From contig LR746268.1 of the NCBI GenBank assembly GCA_902729315.2, positions 1,977,501-2,041,500 on the forward strand: DNA of 64,000 nt, given 5' to 3'. The translations under genes were made by a program, and so were the position numbers. How positions within the stretch are numbered: position 1 is the first letter of the stretch; each line of letters begins with the position of its first letter. Shown piece by piece: positions 1-11,601 of this stretch. The notes beneath the pieces were generated by a model. The model was not told where the DNA came from. It saw only the letters and a list, made by a program, of their open reading frames with translations, and searched no databases. The stretch is from Spirodela intermedia (taxonomy: Eukaryota > Streptophyta > Magnoliopsida > Alismatales > Araceae).

Positions 1-1768
1 AAACTCCTTGAACAAGTCAAATGAGCTTCTTCTGGTTGGCATATTATATGGAGCTCTTTTGACGTCAACCCTCACAGAGGGTCATCACTTTTTAACCTTA
101 GTGAAGGTAGTTTGATTTTTTCAAGGTCTGCGGAAACAACATCACTGTCATATACCTTCAATAAGGCTACCTTACATGGAACGGAAAACCAAGCAAGTTA
201 TCTGTAGACTGCTTGTAGGAGGTGAAGATCACGAGAATTCTGTCACTAGATGGAATAAGTCGAAATCGGATCGTGTTAAGTAAAGTAAAAAATGTAGTGC
301 GTTGGCAATAATTGTAAACATGTATTAACTAAGTCAGCGTGGATAACAGATAGTATCTTTAGTTAGATAAAAAAGCAGTAAGTTTCTAAGAAGTGATGCC
401 AATGTAGCTGAGGAACGGGGAAAGTGATCAATAATTGCACAGTAATAATAGGCAGCAACTGATTAATTGTGGAAGAGTGGCCGGGAAAAATCACTTCTTC
501 CCTCGTCCAATCCCATATCATAATCCCAAATGTCTGAACACTGATAATGACATTCCAAGACATAAAACCAGGTTCTGTTGTCTTCAGAATTACGATACAG
601 CACAGATGGTCTAGATCTCCCTGCATGACATCGTGTTTGGCTTGAAACAATCTAGACTCATTGTAATGAAATAGAAAATGTCTCTGCTACTTGCTGTCCC
701 ATTTCTATCACATACCTTAGAGCACATTTGCGGTTGAAAGTTGCAATCCTGTACTCACCGGATGAATTTCTCCTTGATCTTATAGCATACTTGCAATTTC
801 TGAAAATACATACTGGCAGAAAATAACATGATACAGTATCAAAGGGGCCATTTTAAAAGCTCGTAAATGCATATTATGTCTTTGACGATCTTTGAATTAT
901 AGTGGATATTAATTAATTAAAGTTGAATCATTCCGATTGTCTTCCAATAGTTATATGATAATTCTTGTGTTCATTACAAAGCTATGAACTGTATGCATCA
1001 GTTGAGTAGAAGGATATCAGCTGGCCGCATAGGTGATTAATATTTCAAGAGAGCCATGGCCATTAATTGACGCCAACTGTTGTCAATCTACTGTCCCCCA
1101 GAGTTTTTCCATTCAATGTTCGACTGAATGCATTCTTGTATATGAATAAACACGGATAACATATATTTTTCTGGTTTTGTCAGTACAGAACTGAAGATCA
1201 ACATCTGCTCTATACTTATGACAACGAGATCTCTTTTATATTGAAGGTTCATTTTATATGAAACCTCAGAATATCAGTTGGCACTATTACTGGTCGAAAT
1301 TGGTTGATTCTTCTTTCCAAGGATTCATACAAAAGCTAACACTGAAAAAATGCTAAGAAAATTTGGAAGTGTGCTCTAATTTTTTTTAGTCTACGGGAGG
1401 ACCTAAGGATATGGGCTAAAATGTCAGTGATCAGAAATTGAGGCCCAATATTTTCCTTTTTGTTGTCAATATCAGATTTGTGAGATATTGATAGAAAAAA
1501 ATGTCTCCTACCTCCCTCCCCCACCCACCTCCAAGGAGAGAAATCGTAGTATTACCTGCTGTAGACACCATTTTTTGTCAATACTTCTAGTTGGTATTGG
1601 GCCCATTACATTTCATTACAGCTTGCCCAAGTTTTCTTGGGTCAGTGTTAGGAGACATTACCAGAGAAGACTTCTGATTTATTAACCAGTTAATGCTTTG
1701 ACATTCCTCTCGTATTCACTCCCTGTACAACTTCTACAATTTATAATGGTAATTTCTTCTTCATCCAG
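1..1768. other. Upstream intron/flank of ATG14, no recognisable exon
   Basis: This stretch precedes the first coding exon that can be recognised. Plant ATG14 proteins carry an N-terminal cysteine-containing segment and a coiled-coil start before the part encoded from 1769 onward, and no matching exon is visible here on the + strand. Most of it is therefore probably a long intron, with the first exon(s) left of the window. Nothing else was recognised on either strand. Confidence 0.4.
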
Positions 1769-4700
1769 AATAAGGCATCTGAGCAGATAAGTTGGAGAGT
1801 ATCCCAAAATGTGAAACTTACGCGTTTGAAGGAGAGACTACATCATTTAGAGAAGAAGCTTGCACAAGGTCCATTCCATAGTTATAATGTACACCTTATT
1901 TCGAGGCTTTGTTTTTCTTGTTGTTCGTGACTTGTTAGGGTTTCCTATTGAACTATGTTTGTTTTCCTTCAGGCAAGACCTTGGTGACTAAAGCAACAAA
2001 TGATCTAAGGTCCAGGGAAAAATTGGTGGAATCAGCCTTCTCTATGGTAAGTGTTTTTTCTGTCTTGCTCTTCATTTTTAATTAATTTATTTTTTATACA
2101 TTTTTTTATCCATGCTACAATTTCCCCAGTTAAATAGGAGCCGTTCAGAGCTGCTGGAAAAGTCCTCTAACCTTATCTGCACCCAGAGTTTGTGGCATGT
2201 GAGTTCTTTTTCTTGTTGTTTCCTTTTTTATGTTTGATCATCCTTTAAACGTTTCAATTCTTATAAAATGTCTTTCATAATGTAGGGAAAATCAAGTATT
2301 GAATGATTTTATTGGGAGTCTCATTCTTGTCTCCAGTTTCTCCGAGTATCATTAAATTTGCTGCTGTTTTATAATAGTCACGATACACCGTCCAAAGCAG
2401 ATGTAGTTCGAATGTGAACAAACTTCTTTTTAACTTTGTTCTAATATAACCCCCAAGCAGTGGCTACAGATGAATTTTTTGAAGTATGATACTAGTGGTT
2501 CGATGATCATATCAAGTTCTTGGAATTTGAATGTCTCTAACAGACAGATGATGCGTGAATTATCTCACCTGATGTTTGATTCTGTTTATCTTGTAGTGTC
2601 TCAATAGTGAAACTATGTTGTTGGATTGTAGCCGCATTGTAGCAACTTGGATCGCCTTCACTTGACATACTTTTGAGCTGAAAAAAAATGTTTAAACTAT
2701 TTTAATAACCCAAAAGGCTTTGTCATATAAGCTCGTTAAACCAATTAGATCTTGAAGTAACACGTAGCAAGCATTGACACCTAAAGAAAACAGGTTGACG
2801 CCTATGAGAGTAAAATTTGAAGATATTAACACCTAAAGTTCAGGAGCCAACATTTGAGCATTTAGTTCTCAATTTTTCACTGATGTCGACCCTAGTACCT
2901 GTCAAAGATGATCCCCATCACTTTACCTCTATGTTTTTCAACAGATTTCAAGTCAACACCTAGAAGTAAAATAGAAAGTCAAGTCGATAAGCGTCAGCAA
3001 CTATAGTTCAGGGGTTTCTACTTGCAAATCTGTCAAAATCCAGTGCACAAGTGTCAACATATGAAAACTTGAGTTGACGACACTTAATACTTAACATTGT
3101 ACCCATTACGCTCGAGTGTTTGCACCTGTTATAAATAATAGTTCACACTGAAAAGGCTATCCAATATCTTTCTTCAAAAACATTCAGGAAAGATTTAAAA
3201 ACAAGCCATTAAAAAGCTTTTAGCAAATAATTTCCCTTCCCAAGCTATGGAAAGCTCGTCATGTGAGGATCATCTGACGTTTTCAAGGTCGAGGACTTAG
3301 AAGCTCAGTCTTTCTAACTCAGAAGTACTCAATTGTTCTTTTAAAGATCCAAGTGAGGCTCCAAGCTCGTCACTGTTGTTCATTAATATCTTTAGGTTTT
3401 TATTCAGTATTAAAATGTATTTTATATTATGTTTGAACGAGCTAGTTATTGAGCAAAACCACAAGCTGTAAAATGTTTACTCGGTACCTTTTGGGAAGGT
3501 CATATGTAATAGTTTAAAGATAATTTGGTTAATATCTAATGACAGGCTTCTAAAGTTGAGTAGGATTTGGATCTAATTGGACTAGCATTGGTATCTCATG
3601 CTTGTTTTATTCTGTAACATTTTTATTTCTCATCAAATTTGTATAATGATACCGATCACACTTTTTCTTATTTTGTCCCACTTAAAGATTGACACGTGCC
3701 TTCATGGGCTACTTCTTTGTAAATATTAGTTCTTTTTAAACTTTATTCGAAATTATTAGATCACATCCCGTTTGCTGCTGGATGCAGCAAACCTTTTTCA
3801 TCAGATTAGTGTAAAAGCTAAGCTTAAAGACATGGAAGAAATTAAGACAATACCTCCAGCGATAAATCCTTTGCTAGCATTTTTCTTCTCCTATGTTCCC
3901 ATGTGGATGGGTAAATAACTCGATAACTGCTATCCAGCTTTATGTTTCTCCTCTTTGAAATGCAAGGATTTGTCTTTTTTAGAGTGGTGTAACCAATAGA
4001 AAATATCGAAAAGAAGAATTCATCTATCACACCAGAATAAGGAATTGCATGAAAGTATTACTCGAATTTTGCCTCTTTGACACTCAAATCAGAGTGAGAT
4101 CATTGGATGCAATATCTATTTTTCCCTCTACCTTTCTCAAGACTATCTTTCAATTAATTATGTTTGTTTCAGATCTGACAAAGGGATATGCATCTCATTT
4201 GACTCCCACTTCTTTTTGTAGGTGCATGCCTTACTATGCTTTGTGTATACTGAACTTTATTATTATATCACCATACAAACTTGTTCTGGACATTCAGGTT
4301 GAAAAATGTCTAGGGTTCATTGTTTTTCAAAATTCAATGGTCACCAAACGAGAGATATTTATGTCAAAAATTTCACCTAAAACCCTGATCGTCCATTTAG
4401 ATATTGGAGGTCTCACATTTCCTTTAAAATTGATACAGTCTAGTATGGAATTCTATTAACTAGGAGTAATCTAGGGATGAGATATTAATTATTCAGTCTG
4501 GTGAACATATTTTATGATGTACATTGTTTTTACTTTAGGGTATTTTATTTGGGAAGCAGAATAATGTGATAGGACCATTGGAATGATTGAAAAGATGTCG
4601 TATATCTGTGTCTTGTTCAACTCTGTCGTAGAGTAGGTCATGCATAAGTTTTGTTCTTATTAATAAGGAATTCTTTTGCAATCGTTGGAAATGGAAATTC

Positions 4701-7700
4701 TCATTCCATGTCATTTTAGTTAAGAGATCTTTCTATTTTTATTTATAAAAATGTTCGGAAGTCAGAACACAATCTATTTTCATGCAGATGACCGTAACCT
4801 CTGAGCTCCTGCATAAGCAGTCAGTTGTTATGAAACAAATCTGCAAGTTATTTCCTCTACGTCATGTAAGAACTTCAACTCTTCTGTGTATATTTTTTGC
4901 ATTTTAGTCTAATGATTGCTTTATACAATAGTTTTTGCTTTTCTTTTGTGCTGCATTATGTTAAATTTTGACTGTTTACAGTATTAAAAAAAAATCAGAC
5001 AAAAGGTGTTAAATTTTAGTAATATTTTTTTACTTAAACATGGCCCTTCTACCATTATGTATTTTTCCATCTTTTCCAAAAGTAATTAATGGTTGTTAAT
5101 TGGTCATGTACTGTAAAAAAGGAGATCCACCAGTGTAGATTCTTAACAAAGCAGTACATGGTGATCGAGAGTTATTGAAATATCCTGTCAGAACCTATAT
5201 GAAAGTTCAGCCACGGCAAAGCAGTCCTCATACTAACTGTTACTGACAAGGGACATGATAAGTCTTTAGCAGAAGATTTGATATGATATTAGTGAGCAGT
5301 TCAGATAGTAACGATCTGCACACACAGAGGACGGGTGGGAGGGGGCTTGTCTCAAGCATTTTTGAAAGACGCAAAGTCTTTTGAAATGGTAGAGTATTAC
5401 TGTAAGAGAGACATGACACATTTCTTCACGTATGAATGTTATGGAGTATAATATTCTGATCTCTCATTTTAAATGTAGGATCCACATCAGACACCAAAAG
5501 CCCTTCTAGCAAGAATGAACCTATTAGTTTTGGACAAATAAATTGTTGCGAGACCTCTTAGCAAGTACAAATCAGACCTTTTTGTTCAAGAGTAATGTTT
5601 ACGAAATTTGTGCGAGGGATATGAATTAGTGACGGTTGATATTGGCCTGAAAGGTTGGGAATGGGTATTCCATCTTCCCACGTTATTTGTCATAGTTACT
5701 GGAGTTCTTACTGGTTTGTGGGACAATGCGAGGAGATTATGTTGTTCAATGGACTCCCTCTTTTAGACAGCAGGTGTCAATGGATTCATAGCATTCTAAA
5801 ACGATGCATGTTCATTGAGTGAAAACATCAACATAGGTAACTTTTTCCAACTTTAACCAAAAAATCCGCTACCCAAGTTAAGAGGTTTGATAATTCCTAC
5901 GACGAATTATCTCACAGTTTTATTTATTGAGCCACACTCACTAAACCCGACTCGCTGTGGAAGCGGAAGTGACTGAATTTGACTACATCATGAATGTTAA
6001 TTGACGATAATATCAATAAGATCAAGGAATTGCAGTATACCTCTCTCATCAGGAAGCTCCTCTAAAGACGCATTTTCAAACTCATTCACCAACCTAACGA
6101 TCTCTATCATGTATGAACCATATGCAGACACGTTGAATGGATGAGGAAGTCGTTTAGCTGCAAAAATATACATCACCCTAGAGAAAGTTGCACCTCATGA
6201 TATGAATATTTAAGGATTATCTGAAGATTATAAGGGCCTTGGTTGCTTCAATTTGCTGCCTTTGATGTGAGGAATCACCCATCGACTAATAGAAAATTTA
6301 AGATATTTCGCAACTTCAACAGTTTTGTGAAAGGCTTCTTCCAACGGCACAATCATTTGCATGAACTTAACAATTGATAATTCCTCATAACCGATTAACA
6401 AACTTTCGTAGCCATGGCCCATTGCTGGTCATCTTGACCACAAAGCATTATAGCGTCTTTGAAACGGTTCATATACTCTCACAGAAATAGGTCAGCTTAA
6501 ATTCATCTTTTCTCTACAGATACTTTTTGCAGTGGGCTGGTAAATATTTTCCTTTAATTTATATTTCATTGTAGCCCACATTTGGATGGAAGGTTCTCAT
6601 AGATACTCAATATCTCCCTTGACAGAACTGGGTTTTAATGGATCTATTTAGTATCATTTTGTGAGAAGGAAACAATCACCATCAAAACTTCCGTATCACA
6701 CAAAATTATCCTCCAAATGACAACCAAAAACTATATTGGTGACTAATAAATGCTGATGAAAAAAAAGTAAATGCTTAAATTCACTTGGTGGTGTCATCAT
6801 ATTTTCCGAGAAACACATTAGGAAAAGGTCTTTGGTATCCATAGCTATAAGGCTGTCGAGGATATTTGAAGGGATACTGATACAACCCTATGATCGAACT
6901 GTCCTCTAAAATCATCCGCTCACTTCGTTTCCCATCGTGATGAATCCAATCGTATCTTTTAGTCATCCATTTGCTGCATTAGCATCTCTGCAGATTTTAG
7001 GAGATGGAACAATCTCCTCATGCGAGTTTCAATGATGTTGACCCCAGATTGGTGAAAGCACATTCCCGCCTAGGTTCTCAGTTGGCTGTTTTCCTGGAAG
7101 CAATTGTGACGGACCTTTGAATGCATGATATTAGGAGATGGAAGAACTTCCTCATGTGAGTTTCAATGATGTTGACCCGAGATTGGTGGAAGCAAATTCC
7201 CGCCTAAGTTCTCAGTTGGCTGTTTTCCTGGAAGCAATTGTGACGGACCTTTGAATGCCCGTTTTTGTGCTGACTAGAAGTAGTACCGGACTTTCATGGT
7301 CCCAGAAAAAGGAAAAAAAAAATCTGGTGTGGTCGTTTGTGACGCAGCACGCCATATTTGTGTGGGAAGGAAAATAAGGACTGCTTTTGGCTGAGAGACT
7401 TAACACGTTGCCCAAGTCATTGAGGATGAATATGGTACTTGCTTCCTGCCTATTATGGATTATCTGGAAGATGCTCTGGTGCCGCTGGAAATCTGGTGAT
7501 TTCTTTTGTTTTGCAGTACACAGTGAGGGGGAGAGTAGTACAGTGAGCCTTTTGTAGTTAAGTGGAGAAGGATGATTGCATTGCTCTTTTAATCTTTTGT
7601 TCCCTTTTCTTTGTCAATCTTCTCTGGTTTTCATTGTCTTTTTATAATACGTTGCGAAACTACCTCATCCAGAAAAGGAGAAACATTTAGAATTATTCTG

Positions 7701-9738
7701 CACCAAATATTAGCGATGATTATGAAATCAGGCCTATGACATTTACTTTTTCTATTGTCCCCAGAATGAAGCTCATAAAAGATTAAACATCCCAGTTTCT
7801 GAGTTTCACAACCAATTTGTGGCATTAATCATGATTTTGCTCGTTGACTTTGCTAAATTGAGTTCCTTTGAAAACGTTCTGCAAAGTCCTTATGTCGGTC
7901 GGTTTCCAGGTGAATTCAGATGCAGATAAAAGGAATCCAGCTTGCTCATCGGATCTGATATGTAATGCACACCTGCCTAGAGCACTTGATCCACATTCTG
8001 TGCCGTGTGAAGAGCTTGGTGCATCTCTAGGGTTCGTCCTTCTCTACTCCTGTTGTTGTATACTTTTTCCACGTATCTCGATCATATGCTGGTGTATTAT
8101 CGGAATTCTTCAGGCTTCTTTCCAATGCTAATAATGGCAGGTACATGGTCCAACTTCTGAACTTGGTCATCCCAATCTTGGCTGCTCCTGCACTCCATAA
8201 TTCTGGTTTTGCGGTGAGTTTTGTGGGTCTTCTCAATATAGCTCTCTGAAGGGCTACTTACAGTGGCCTCCATATGGTGCTGGGTCTGTTTGGTCAGTTC
8301 TGTTTGATCTTACATGAGTTTCTTCTTTCAGGGCTCATGCTCACGTATATGGCAGAAACAGACATATTGGGATGCCCGCCCCTCTTCACAAAGGTAAACG
8401 CTGGCCAACATAAATTTTCAATGGTCAAATCATTTATTTATTTTTTTTATTTTTTAAATATCATCAGCAAGACTTGTTCATCTACATATCTCATGCAGCA
8501 ATGAGTACCCGCTCTTCATTCCTCGCCAAAGTTTCTGCTCATCCACTGGAGAAGAAAACTCATGGAATGATAAGAGTGCGAGTAATTTTGGGGTCACATC
8601 AGTGGAGTCCGTAAAGAAGCCTTCCTTGGATGCGGCAGGGAGCGTCAGTTTCAACTATTCTTGTGCTTCTCTGCACAGCGTTGAGACCCACAAGGACCTG
8701 CAGAAAGGGATATCACTCCTGAAGAAAAGTGTCTCCAATGTTACCGCATATTGCTATAATTCGCTGGGTCTGGATATACCCTCTGAAGCATCCACTTTTG
8801 AGGCGTTTGGGAAGTTGTTGGTCACTCTTTCTTCTTCAAAGGAGGTCCGATCAGCTTTCTCTGTGAAGATGGCATGCTCAAGGTAGATATACTTTCCCCA
8901 AGTTAGGTGCTATTAATCGTCCAGTTTCCCATATCCAGTTGAATCCTGGAATGCATGGATAAAGAGGGAAAGTTCGAGTTCAATACAAAGAATTATAACT
9001 TTATTTTTATTTTTTCCTATCGCCAACAGTTGTAGTGAACATGATTCCAGACATGGGTGACAACTTTGAATGCTTCTCTATGATTTTATTTCCTGTATGC
9101 ATGCTCTTAGTGTAAAACTTGAGCTGATGAGCTCCTATGCCAATTAAAACACACCTAGATGTTGGATGATGATGAACAGATTTCTTTCCCAGAAGTTCAT
9201 GATCATGCCTTTTTTTATGCACAGAAACCCACCTAGATGATTTATTTTTTTTCCTGTAAGGCAATAACATTCGGTATGCTTCCATTCCAGATCTGGTAAG
9301 CAAGCACCACAGTTGAATAAATCCGTGTGGCATGTAAATTCTGTGGCATCAACCGGCAGCCTGGCAGACAGCACACAACTACAGGTGAAGTCTCTCCTCT
9401 TAAGATCCATAATTCTCCTCACGTCATTAGCAAGCTTCTATGCACACACACGCATATATGCATAGATATATATATATATATGATTTTTCTTCCCCTCCTT
9501 GCTTGTTGTTCATCTAACTTGGCAGAGACGGCGCCGAAGTGTTCCTCACCCTGATCTCTCGGATTCGGCAGCTGCCAGCTTCTTCTTCACCACTGAGGCG
9601 GCTGAACCTGGAAAGCCCGACAGCCTCGTTGAAGGGTGGGACATCGTGGAGCACCCAACCTTTCCCCCTCCACCATCGCAGTCTGAGGACATCGAGCATT
9701 GGACTCGAGCCATGATCATCGACGCCACAAAGAAGTAG
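1769..9738 (+). CDS. ATG14: ATG14-type autophagy protein (Vps38/ATG14 family), 3' ten exons, 5' end off the window
   Basis: Plant ATG14 is a subunit of the class III phosphatidylinositol 3-kinase complex (VPS34/VPS15/ATG6) that makes PI3P for autophagosome formation. Exons read by eye: 1769-1868, 1973-2046, 2130-2198, 4788-4865, 7910-8031, 8141-8213, 8332-8393, 8499-8882, 9291-9384, 9526-9738. All junctions are GT-AG and keep frame (1269 nt, 422 residues plus stop). The first exons give a charged coiled coil (around RLKERLHHLEKKL) and a conserved ICTQSLWH segment. The 8499 exon carries NEYPLFIPRQ and HKDLQKGISLLKKSV. The last exon has EGWDIVEHPTFPPPPSQ and ends EHWTRAMIIDATKK, the usual C terminus of the family. 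The first exon(s) are missing from the window. Intron 3 is 2.6 kb and intron 4 is 3.0 kb. Arabidopsis homologues were long annotated as 'DNA-directed RNA polymerase II protein'. No lesion is seen. Confidence 0.86.
5470..6970 (-). mobile_element. Possible gag-like retroelement remnant in ATG14 intron 4
   Basis: Between ATG14 exons 4 and 5, short - strand open segments at 6228-6422 and 6781-6966 read like eroded pieces of a retroelement gag protein, with a GYESLLIGYEEL stretch and a proline/tyrosine-rich stretch. They are separated by stops, and no RT, integrase or LTR was found. This is a weak family-style resemblance rather than a firm match. An old insertion would help explain the 3-kb intron. 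Confidence 0.25.
6997..7258. repeat. Two-copy tandem duplication, 128-bp unit, 134-bp period
   Basis: Copy 1 is 6997-7124 and copy 2 is 7131-7258. Both start ttaggagatggaa, share atgttgacc and gttggctgttttcctggaag, and end ggacctttgaatgc. Only a handful of mismatches separate them, so the duplication is young compared with the surrounding decayed intron. Confidence 0.88.
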
Positions 9739-9922
9739 CAGCAGAAATGAGAGGTTTTGGGGGTCTGCAGGTATGTGTGTAGATAGAATGTTGTTGTTAC
9801 CCTGCAGAATTTGTGTTCATTATTTATTTCTTCCCACCCTAATTGATGTCCAGCAGAAGTAAAGTTCAGATAGGTGAGCATTGGGCCCAAGCCAAGATCA
9901 TCGACGCCACCAAGAAATAGCC

Positions 9923-9923
<1 letters not shown>

Positions 9924-9968
<45 letters not shown>
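9924..9968. repeat. (GA)n microsatellite
   Basis: An uninterrupted GA tract of about 45 bp, placed just after the stop-like position of the second ATG14-tail repeat copy. Confidence 0.97.
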
Positions 9969-9973
<5 letters not shown>

Positions 9974-10049
9974 GGGGCTCTACAGATATGTGTGTGTGAG
10001 TATGTAGATAGAATGTTGTTACTATCCTATAGAGTTTTGTGTTCTGATG

Positions 10050-10340
10050 GACCCCCCCCCCCCGAGCCAGCCCAATGGGCTTATGGCCCATTATACGGAA
10101 CCCACAACGCACATCACCTACAGTGAGGTGATGAGGTTTGAGGTTTGAGGTTTGAAGGAATAGACTGGTAAAGGGTTAGGGTTGCGGGAATAGGAGTTCT
10201 ACGTCACACAAAGAGAGTAGGTATGTTAGGGCATCTACGAGGAGAGGGATCCCCCCTTGATCTTTTATCATGCCCTTCTTACCATTATTTCCTTTTATTT
10301 TGTGCATTGTTGCCTAGGATACCTACCATTTTATCTTACT
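10050..10340. promoter_or_regulatory. Promoter-like block interrupting the tandem array
   Basis: This ~280-bp block does not match the ATG14-tail unit. It opens with a C12-type homopolymer and holds gcccaatgggc and atggcccat (site II / TGGGCC-type motifs). Three tandem gaggttt units lie at about 10133-10155, and a ttagggtt telo-box-like motif follows. These motifs are typical of promoters of plant housekeeping genes, but no ORF follows on either strand, so it may be a displaced fragment. Confidence 0.3.
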
Positions 10341-11296
10341 CATTACTGCCCTTATTAAAGTTCAGATGGTGAGCATTGAACTCAAAGTAAGTCATGATCA
10401 GTGATGCCACCAACAAAGTAACAACAGAAAGAGGGTTTTAGGGGTATGCAGATGTGTCTATAGATAGAATGTCGATGTTAACTTGCAAAATTTGTATTCA
10501 TCGTTCTATTTAATACCCTAATTAAAGATCAATTAGAATTAAAAGTTCAGATGGGTGAGTATTAGACTCAAAGTAATTCATGATCATTGATGCCACGAAG
10601 AAGTAGCAGTTGAGAGAGAACTTTAGGGGTCTGCAGATGTGTCTATATATAGAATGTTGATTTTACCTTGCAGAATTCGTATTCATTATTTTCCTTAATA
10701 CCCTAATTAAAGATCAAGTAGACTTTAAGTTCAGATGGGTGAGCATTGGACTCGAAGTAAGTCATGATCATTGATGCCACCAACAAGTAACAGTGGAAAG
10801 AGAGCGTTAGGGTATGTAGATGTGTCTATATATAGAATGTTGATGTTACTTTGCATAATTTGTATTCATCATATTTCCTACTTACCCCACACTCAAACAT
10901 TAATTAACGTTCAATAGAATTAAAGTTTGGATGTGCCAACATTGAACTCAGGCCATGATCATCAAAGCCACTAAGAAGTAGTAGCAGAAAAAGAGTTCTT
11001 AGTGTATATATAGATGGAATGTTGTTGCTATCCAGGAGAATTTGCTTGCATCATATTCATTGCCACCCTAATTAAAGTTCTTACAAGGAAATGAAATTGC
11101 TTCTCCGTTCTTGTTCTTCCCTATAAGAAAAGGAAATTGCTGATCAGTGCGATCAGTATCGTTGAAGACCGAAACTTGGGAGCAACAACGATACTCGTTG
11201 AAAATGGCCTTACTATTTTGTAAACCATGGCGTGGCGTCATTCTCTCTCAAGAATGGGACCACCAAGTCAGCGTGACATAATATGGGTCCTTACAG

Positions 11297-11553
11297 AAAA
11301 CCCCTCTCTCTCTCTCAAGAATCTTTAGGTGATTTTGCTCTCTTTTGCTCGATTTTAGCTTTCTGGATTTATTAATACGTGACCACAACACAATGATGGT
11401 GAGTTGGACATGGGAAGTGAAGGGAAAACCTCTCTCTCTCTCCCTCTCAAGAATCTTTATGTAATGTTATTATCTTTTGCTCGACTTTAGCTTTTTGCAT
11501 TTAATAATGCGTGACCATAACACATTGATTAATTGGACATGGGGAAGTAAGGG

Positions 11554-11600
<47 letters not shown>
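11297..11600. repeat. ~128-bp minisatellite ending in a (CT)n tract
   Basis: Units start at 11297, 11425 and 11554 (third partial), each opening aaaacc/aaaatc plus a CT tract. The first two share caagaatcttta, ttttgctcga, ttttagcttt, gcgtgacca/acgtgacca and ttggacatggg. The period is 128-129 bp. The array closes in an uninterrupted (CT)n of about 40 bp at 11559-11600. Confidence 0.85.

Positions 11601-11601
<1 letters not shown>

Larger units (their letters stand above)
9694..11080 (+). repeat. Degenerate ~185-bp tandem array derived from the ATG14 last exon and 3' UTR
   Basis: The last 45 coding nt of ATG14 (9694-9738, gagcattggactcgagcc...) and the following 3' UTR recur downstream. Further copies of the gagcattgg...atcatcgacgccac motif begin at 9876, 10371, 10557, 10741 and about 10934. 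Each is followed by the same UTR landmarks: a gggtctgcag-like motif, a tagatagaatgttg motif, caga/aattt, and ccctaatta. Spacing is 182, 186, 184 and about 194 bp; the 9876 to 10371 step is longer because a (GA)n tract and an unrelated ~280-bp block lie between. Copy 9876 still reads through to an in-frame stop, while the copies at 10371 and later are broken (tgg to tga, indels). Confidence 0.85.
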
